This document shows positions 27,701-36,700 of a stretch of DNA of 64,000 nt, one piece after another; the stretch's first letter is position 1; each line of letters begins with the position of its first letter. Source of the DNA: Gnetum montanum. Its lineage: Eukaryota; Streptophyta; Gnetopsida; Gnetales; Gnetaceae. A program made the position numbers and the translations under genes. The stretch is from NCBI GenBank assembly GCA_015680685.1, contig MNCI01014219.1:1055-65054 (forward strand), in the 5' to 3' direction. The notes beneath the pieces are model-generated. The model had not been told where the DNA came from. It searched no databases and saw only the letters and a list, made by a program, of their open reading frames with translations.

Positions 27701-30700
27701 CCTTACATAATCCACTCAACTTTACCTTTGGAGGCTCTAATAATTTACCATCCAACAAGCCCTCAAAAGCACATGTTAGTCAACGTCCAACAACTTAAGC
27801 CATTTATGGAATTCCAAATAACCATCAACAACACTACCACCTCTAATCAAGAACAAGTACGGTCAATTTTCCAAATCTCCTCCTTCCAACTTGGTCATGG
27901 GGGAGATATCCATCTACCATAAATCTTGATGAAGATAAAGGATTTTTCTTCTTTTTGTTTTACAATGGTCTTTATATGTTTTCCATTTTCTCAAATATTT
28001 TATATCTTTTCCTTTTCTTTGTTATTCTCTTGTTCTTTTCTTGTTATTTTTATTTTATTTTATTTGAAATCTCAAATTTTGTTGCATTACCACTACAAAT
28101 TTTGGAAATTGTTATTTGTAGTTATCAAAATTATGATTGATTCACAAAAGGCCAATTTTGTCTTTGGATAGTCTATCAATTTTCGAATGGTATCAAGCAA
28201 TGAGTTTATGCCATCCACCCATTCCATTTGTTCCATAGGAAGTCTACATCATGGGACCATGAAGGTTCTTTCACATCAAAACTAAAAAGTAATATGTGAT
28301 CTTGTTACCCAACGAATTGGAAAAGGACCAAGTGCAAATGGAAAAGATAGTGACCTCGAGGATTTGTTGTGTTTTTTTCTTAACATTCTTCTTAAGTTCT
28401 ATGATTCCTCATTAGTATATCATCACTTCTACTATCAACCATAAAAGGAAGCATGTCTTTGCATGGTGTGGTTCCCGTAGAGAAAAAAAACAACACAACA
28501 ATAACGAGAATTCAAACCACACCCCTTTGACACTTTCATGGGCTACAAGCACTGGTTATGGGGCTTGAAAGATATGTTACCCATGCCTGATGACACCCCT
28601 CTAACTAAGGCCCTACCTACTTCCTTCTTCTCTTTCTTTTGTTCGCTTGGGGTGATGGTTGTCCTTTGTGGTTCTCATGGGCTCTTGATGGTAGAAGACA
28701 AGGAATATGTCAATGCGAGGTCACTATAATCGAAATGAACTTGGTTTAGACTTGGAACAAACCAGTATCAGATCATCTTAATTACATAATTCACCAAGGA
28801 TCTTGTGTAACTAAGATACAGATAATCTATCCATTGTTCTCTATCTGCCATTTACTCACTCCACTGTCTATCACCTCACTACCATGTACCATGGTAAATT
28901 GATAGTTTTATTTTCTAATAGGCATAATCCTAAGACAATTCCTTATATGGGTATGGAATTTAACATTAAAACAAGCATTCGTCATCCTCCATGCCTATGG
29001 ACTCCTTGTGATGCAAATATGCAAGAGCTTATTAGGCATATGCTTGCTTTGGGGAGGACCCACTTGTATCTCATTGGGTTTACCTTAAGTTAAATTCCTT
29101 AACCATAGGTTGATTGCACACTCGATCATATCGATAGCCTTCAAACATCCAATGTTTGCTCTATCTTGGCATTGAAATATCCTCCAAAAACACATCCAAT
29201 GCACTTTAATTGCTTCTATTTGGTGAACCATATCCTCTTTCATGTTGTTGTTATGATTCTCCCTCTTTTTGGCTTCCATTTGGCTCTTATCTCAACCCCA
29301 AACTCACCTGAAATTCCTCCATTTTCAAATGAAAAATCCAGCTATGAATAGTTGCATCGCTACATCCTATCAATGTAGTGGGATGAGTTGACACAACCCC
29401 ATCAACCACTTACCCGAATTCACCTATTCTTCCATTCTCAAGCTACTAGAGGTACACTTTGCATCATGGGGGCATCAAACACTAGGGTTTCACAAAACAT
29501 TTTTCAGAAATTTTGTTAACTCCCCATCAATAAGATATTAAAATAATATTAAATTCATGATCACAAGAGATAATATCAACGATTAACCTCTGTCAGAATT
29601 TGAATAAAATAATATCATAAGCATGCAATCACTAAACAAAGACATAACAATAAAATTCTAACATCTAACCAATAGAACATGACCCGATCAAACAAAAAAA
29701 GGTATCCAAATGAAACAAAGGTTATACCTAAGAGTTGATCCTAGGTTATGTTTGTGATCGCAAATGGCATCCAAGAGAGGACCGCAAGCAACATGGCCAT
29801 CACAGCCCAGGGAGAAGCAACGTCGAGGAGGAAGGGACCAACAACAACAACAACAACCCCCAGAGCAAGCAGCCAAGTCTACGCATGCTACTAGGCCCCT
29901 ACAAGAAGAGCCCAAGGTGGAATCTATTAGACAAATTCCTACTATAGAGACAAGCCAATCCAGGCAAGATGAGACCCTAAGACCAAGACCTAATTTGGAG
30001 GTCACATTTACAGAAGCCTACTTGGAGAAGATCCAATCTAAGGAGATCCAAAGCTCCATCCTGCAAGAGCTGAATTGCAGGCTATTCCTAGAGCTAGCAC
30101 CAAAAGAGGTCCAAGCACAGTTGCAAGGGTCTCCTCTATGGCCCATTCTCTCCACTAGTGGAGAATGGTACATGGAAGAGATCTACCTCTTCTAGAACAA
30201 CTAACAAAGAGATGCTAATGTTAAAATAAAAGACATCATCATCTCCTACTTAGTTGAGGCCACTGAAGAAGCTCTTGGTTTGCCTAACACTAGGGTGAAG
30301 CTGGTAGAAATATTCACGCCGGTGGACCCAGAGGCCAAGAAAGAATGGATCCAGTGGTTCTATGGAATGGACTGTAAGAAGTATAGTGCCCTGACCAAAG
30401 CAGAGTAAGCATACTTCAAAATTCTGACCTATCACCTTAATCCGATGGTGAGACCAAGAAAGGTGACAACCTTCTCCACCAAGGCATGTGCAACTCTAAG
30501 TGGAAAATTCCCAATCAACTTGCCATAACTCATATTCCTTGAGATAGAAAATTGTTTCAAGGAAAATGAAAAGGACAGGAAGACACTTCCCTTCCCATGC
30601 CTAATCAGAAAACTATGCAATAAGGGAGAAATAGCCTACTATTCCAATGATATGGCCTGCCGTGCTCTTACTGCATCATGGTAAGAGATGATGAAAGACA

Positions 30701-33700
30701 AGGCTACTACCAAGCTTCAAGAAGAGGAACTGCGACCACCACCACCACCATTTGTAGCACCAAAGACAACGCTAGAGATGCTTGCAATTGCTAAATGCCT
30801 CAAGAAACTTAGGGAGCAACAACTACAGCAACAACAAGCCTCTAAAGGTGGTGGTGAACCCTCGATGTATCATGCAACCATGAGCCATTTAAACGAGGTC
30901 ACACGGACCATCAATTGGCAAAACAGTGAGATGGCACCGTTGTTCTTTGCACAGAGAAGTCAAGCACCTACTCGCTCGAATCCTAATGCCAAAGAAGTAA
31001 CTACGCCCATTCCAAAACAAGCATTTCTTGAAATTTCTGGAAATGCAACAACCTTCTCTGTAATGCTAGAAGAAGGCAAAGGAGCGACGATCTTGGTCGT
31101 GCAACACAAGGGCTAAGAGACAATGGCAAAGGTGGTGGTAGACCATGTTGGAAAAGCTCTGAATGCTCCTACTGCATCTATTCCTAACATTGCTACTATG
31201 GCAGATATGCATGCATTAGCAGGACCAAGAAGCGAAATGATGAGCACTGCCCAACACAAGGAAGTGTTGGAACAACTGGTGGGAGCCAAGCAACTGTTTC
31301 TAGAGATCTTTAATCTTCTGGAAGATACATCAGCAACCTAGTCATAGCTATTGGAGACAAGGGGCAAGTTATTAATTGCCAATGCGCAACTCAAGGAGGC
31401 CACTGCTAGCAATCGGCAATTGGCCACCGAGGTTGTGGAACTTAGAGCCCATCTCTCTAATCCTGCCATTCTTAGGCCTAAGCTAAGAAGAGATGAAGCT
31501 TTCCAACAACTTCATCAAAAAACCCATGAGGCCAAGAATACCAAGGAAATGGTGATCTTTGATATGTCATTGTCAAAAGCAATGCCGAATAACACCAATT
31601 GTGACCTCCAAGTTTGCAAAGAAAACCTTGTGTTAACCCATGATAACCACCGTCTATAGAATGCTAAATAGCAAAAAGATCTAATGGTAGAATATATTCA
31701 CCAGCAACATGAACAACTTGCCAATGTGAACTTAGATTTGCGGAGGTTGGCTACAAAGAACAAAAGTATCTTGATGGAAGCGGCTTGAACCCTTTGCTAG
31801 AAGACTACCGTTGAGATTGCCGCCTGAAAAAATGAAGCCTTGAAATATGAATGAGTGAAGAACCACTACAAGGACTAGGTCAGAATGCTTAAGGAGGTCA
31901 ATAAGAAAGAAATCAAGTTGGCCAAGGCAAAGGTGAACGAGGCCATCCAACAACTCCAACAAAGAGGTGATGCATAGCAACCAATCTTCAATGAACTAAA
32001 CACATATAATCAAGTAGAAATACATCTAAAGGAGTTACAAATCGAGGAGATGATTGAGTATATGGAGCTTGCCAACCTCCAATGTGTAAACTTGGCAATG
32101 ATGACCGTAGGGAGGCCTAGGACTGAATTAGAGAAGCATGTGGCCAGCTCTTACCTCCTTTAGGAGGCAAAGTTCAAGCTCCACAAGGAGACCAAGAAAA
32201 AGTTGGTGGTGACCAATGCGGAGCTTGAGGTTCTCAAGAGCAAGTTCACTGATCGATGATCTATTGCTAAGAACTTGGTCAAGAGAATAAGTGGCTACCA
32301 GGAACAACAAAACCTTGTGCATACATTTGACTTTGAACGTAAACAATTCACAGCCTAGTTTATCAATATGAAGGATATGTTCCCATCACTGTCATGCTCA
32401 TGGGATATTCCAATACTAGCACATCTAGGTGAAGCAACATGGACTATCCATGACCCACGCAATAGAAAAGAGAAGATGAAGGCACTCCTAGATGCCTTCC
32501 AATTTTTTGACAACAGCAGCAACAACAACAAGACAACGTCAACCACCAACAAGGCCAAGACATGATGAAGGACCCTCCACACCACATGAGCCTCCACCTC
32601 TAGGCATGGTATGAAGACTTCATTTCAAATGCCATCATTCGACTAGGCAACTACCAAATTTTGTAATAATAATTCCAACAATTTTTTTGTAAACTATACA
32701 ATCCTTTTTTGTAAATGCAGTACTTAGAGTCAGTCAGTTAATTAGTTAATAAAATTCCATACTTTCCCAGATTTTGTAAAAAAAAACTCGATCCCATTTT
32801 TGTTCACTCGAGGACAAGTTTTAAAAGAGTCATGGGGGTATGATGAAATGTGAATAAGGTGACTACATCGACACAACTTTGTCGACACATCTCAGGATGC
32901 GTTGGCGCATGTGCGTCAATGCTAATGTAGTCATTACTTATATAAATGCACACACCCATCGTATTTACGACACCATTTGGTCATTACCTTAGCCAAACTC
33001 TTGCAATTTCTCTCTATAAAAGTTAGTAAACTTTTCCCTCTAAGTGCTTGCAACATAGATCTAAGTGATTGTATAGCATTTTATTCAAGTGCAACATGTA
33101 CCTAGCCATAGTTGCATGAACGGCAATAAAATCAAGATTTTTTCTATTCATTGCACCACTTAGATTAGTTTAACTTTACTTTCCAACAATTTACCTTCTT
33201 GTTATTAAACGTTTAATATTATAATTCATAATTAACATGAGTATGACCACTTCACGCACAATATATTAACAATTGGTAATCCCAACAGTAGATACTTGGT
33301 ACGGCCAGCAATAGACACTTGATCACCCAACAGTGTTAATATACATTCAGGATGTGCATGTAAAATGAAAACAAATGCTCCACGTTTAGGATAGTTTAGT
33401 TAATTAACTAGTTAATATAAATATTAAACCTTCCTTTATTTAATTATTTTGCAGACAAAAAATAATAAAAATTATAAAAATAAATATCTTACACCTCAAC
33501 CACACTTAACCATACCAACAAATTAATACAAGTGTTGATTGGGAAGACAACGATTAGCAAACCACACCTTTCACTATGTAATGATATCAACCACTTCGGT
33601 AAATAGATTCGACGAAATTTGACCAGATCGTGCGTACAATGATTCGTATGGTTGGGCATAGGAAGTACCCGCTGCTCATCATTGGGGCTCCCTCAAGGAC

Positions 33701-36700
33701 ATTATGCTACACAAAGGGCTTCACCCAAGGTTCGTAGACTTATGTATAAACCTTTAGGCTACTAGGACATACTCTTTTGACATTAATGATCAGTTGTGAA
33801 GGTTTTCCTCCCCACGTAGAGGATTGAGCGAAGGGGATCCCCTCTCATAGTACCTATTCATCATAGCCATGGATACTATGAATTCATACTGCAAGGTAGA
33901 AGAAGTTTGCAGACTAAACATTGAGGAAATCACCTATATTGCTGAACACTATGTGGACAATACAACATTGATCACTAGGATGGAAGTGCTGTAGGCGGAG
34001 GTTGTGACATTGGACTTACTATTAACAGAGACAAATCTACAACACACTTCTTCTATACAAACATGGCAGTTGAAGGAAAAATATGTTGCATGCTAGGAAT
34101 TTTACAAGGGTCTCTTTAGGACTCTTACTTAGGGGTGCCCATGTTTGCATGGAGCTAAAAGGTGACTTGGACCTATCTAATCCAAAAGATTCAAACCCAA
34201 GTGCAACACTAGACCTCTCGCTTCCTCACAAAGAAAGGGCAGATATTCCTAGCCTCTTCGATTCTTTCTACCATGGGCAGGTTTATTGCTTCAATAATGG
34301 TACCCCGCAAAGGGGTTATCACCAAAGTGGACCAAATCATCTAAAACTTTATATAGTTGGGTGGAAAGGGAGGTGATCAAATGCACTTAGTCTGCTAGGA
34401 AAACATGGCATGGCCAAAAAAACTCAGGGGGACTAGGGATGATGGGCTTTGAGGACATTATCCTAATGGGATACCAATTCCTTATTAATCGTTTCTTGCA
34501 GGATGATGCCAAAGTACACTAGGTGACTATCATTCAAAGGAAATATCACCCACAGAATGTAACACAAAACTCCCACTTGTGGCGAAATCTCTACTCATAT
34601 GCTTAAAAGCTTATACAGATGGGGCTCTTAGGGTTGTCATTGCAAGAAACAATGAAACATAAATATCCTGTAGCTCAAGGGTGGAAGAGTGTTTGGAAGG
34701 GCTGCCTACCCAAAAAAATTAAGTGTTTCCTATAACTCATTATTCAAGAAGCCCTCTCGATTTAGGCCTTGCTACAGGAATGCAACCTCCCAATTAATGA
34801 TAACTGCCCCCTCTACCACATTGCCACAAAACCCATACACACTTCACGTTCCTATGCCCCTTTACTAAAGCGATCTAGATAGCTTCAAGCATCATGCCTA
34901 CACAGCCACTGTGTGGGGACTCTCCGGCTAGCATAGTGCTCTAGGCCCTCTAGCGAGCATGGAACAACCTAATATTTCAAGCCTCCCCACTCAGACAACT
35001 GAAACAAATTGCTTTGCACACCCACAAGCTTTGGAAGGAAGCTACGACAACAATGAGGGTTACCCCAACCTTCAAGCCTAATTGTGAGAGTTTCTAGTGT
35101 AACCAAATGTTGTGGAACATGGTGGTGCAGATACGGTGGGGGGAACTCCTCCCCCTTCTTGTCAATGACCCTAACCTCTCAGATGTGTCATTCTATACAT
35201 GATCGAGGGGAGACTTTACAACCTTCGGTAGTATCTACATTCAACTTACTCAAATGGCCATCATATAGTATCTAAGGCTACCAACCACAGGGGAGACTGT
35301 GTTGCCCATGGGTTAGAGCTCCAAGACAGCGAAGGTTTCTTTGCTGGGCTACTCCAAAAAATTGGGAGCAACAAGGTTCCCAAATCAGCTCTTCCTCTAT
35401 TGTGACAGGAGGTTGCAAAGCTTGTTGAACAATATTTTGTTCAATCTGGCAACATGTGGAAGCTGCAAAGCATCCACTTCACTTTCCTTGGTTGCATGCA
35501 ACTAGGGCAACCAACGAACTTGCCAAAATTCTTCTTGGCCTCCCTACATTAAGGGAGAAGTGGATGCCACTATGGCCTAATTCTGGCCTTGTCAAGGGTA
35601 GCACAATTGTTGGAGCTGTTGCCAATGAAGCCTTCCTCCTACAATGTGGTCTATGAACAACGGAGACCAACACAAGAGGAAGAGTCTTCTTCCTCAATGC
35701 AGGCTATTGTGAAGGAGCAAGGGGGATCCACTGGGGCTAGGAAGAGCTCTGACTAGCAAGGCTCAACTACTGGCTAGCAATCAAGCTTCAAGGAATAGCT
35801 CCAAATGGCCAAATATCAAATTTGTCGGGAGTGACAACGTAAGTTTGACACCAACCTCCATAGTCACCACAAAGGTTGAGGCCAAGGTGAAAGCGGAGAA
35901 ACAAGCATGGTGTAAGGCTAAGCTCTAGCAACACGAACAAGAGGAGATGGCTAGGTGGCAACAAAAAGAGCTGCAACGCAAGGAATCCATAGAAGAGGAA
36001 TAGCACCAGAGGGTGTTAAAGGACAATGCCTTCAGAAGTCAATGGAGGACCAGCTCAGGGAGCAAATCAAGGAAGACCTGTGGTGAGAGGAACATGAGTG
36101 GCTCAAAAGAGAGGAGGAGGAGGAGGAGTGGACTAAGGCCTTCCTGGAGGAACAACAGATGAAGATAAATCAAAACACATCACATGAGTCCAATGATAGG
36201 CATTGGCTACGTATGAGAAAGTGCCCATACATGGTCATGGGGATCAATTGCAATGCTTCATGGCCAGGCTACAAAGGTTTATACAGACTACATCCGAGAG
36301 GCTCCACCCAGACAAGGCCACAAACCTAGAGGAAGCTGCTAGAAAGCAACGGGAGGAGCAGTACAAAGAATTTCACGAGGCAATGGCATTCATGACATCA
36401 AAACACTACAAGGCCATCTTGGACATGGCCAACTTACAAGAAAGGCCATGATGTCCTTGCACTAGACTTCCCAAACCCATCTGATGATGAAGTTGACAAG
36501 AAATAAGAAGGGCTACCTAATGCAAGCCATGGGTTTCTTGGGGTTTGGGTTTGAAAGCAGCAATTCCAATAACCCAAAAACCATGCAATTTTGTATTTTC
36601 CCTTGCTGGATTTTGAGATATGTCTCTCTAAAATCTGGTTTTTGCTTTTGCATCTTGCCCCCCTCTTAGGGGTGTTTCACCCCCTTTGGGGGGTGTTCTT

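Larger units (their letters stand above)
21900..28190 (+). mobile_element. Ty3/gypsy retrotransposon G1, decayed (Athila/Tat-like)
   Basis: Gag (22680-23640), protease (24402-24660), reverse transcriptase and RNase H (25003-26470) and integrase (26675-27920) follow in Ty3/gypsy order on the plus strand. The catalytic box [12 protein letters not shown] resembles the VFMDDFSVYG of Athila/Tat elements. A PPT-like catgggggaga lies at 27898-27908. LTR boundaries were not resolved. The element lies in TSR3 intron 4. Many stops and frameshifts make it inactive. Confidence 0.8.

Noticed and set aside
27926-28171. Hydrophobic frame after the Ty3/gypsy integrase, possible envelope-like protein
   Set aside because: The hydrophobicity comes from a T-rich tract. 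No signal peptide, Cys pattern or conserved motif supports an envelope.
29735-29947. Asn-repeat frame ([13 protein letters not shown])
   Set aside because: It is an alternative frame over the CAA repeat of the coiled-coil ORF starting at 29764.
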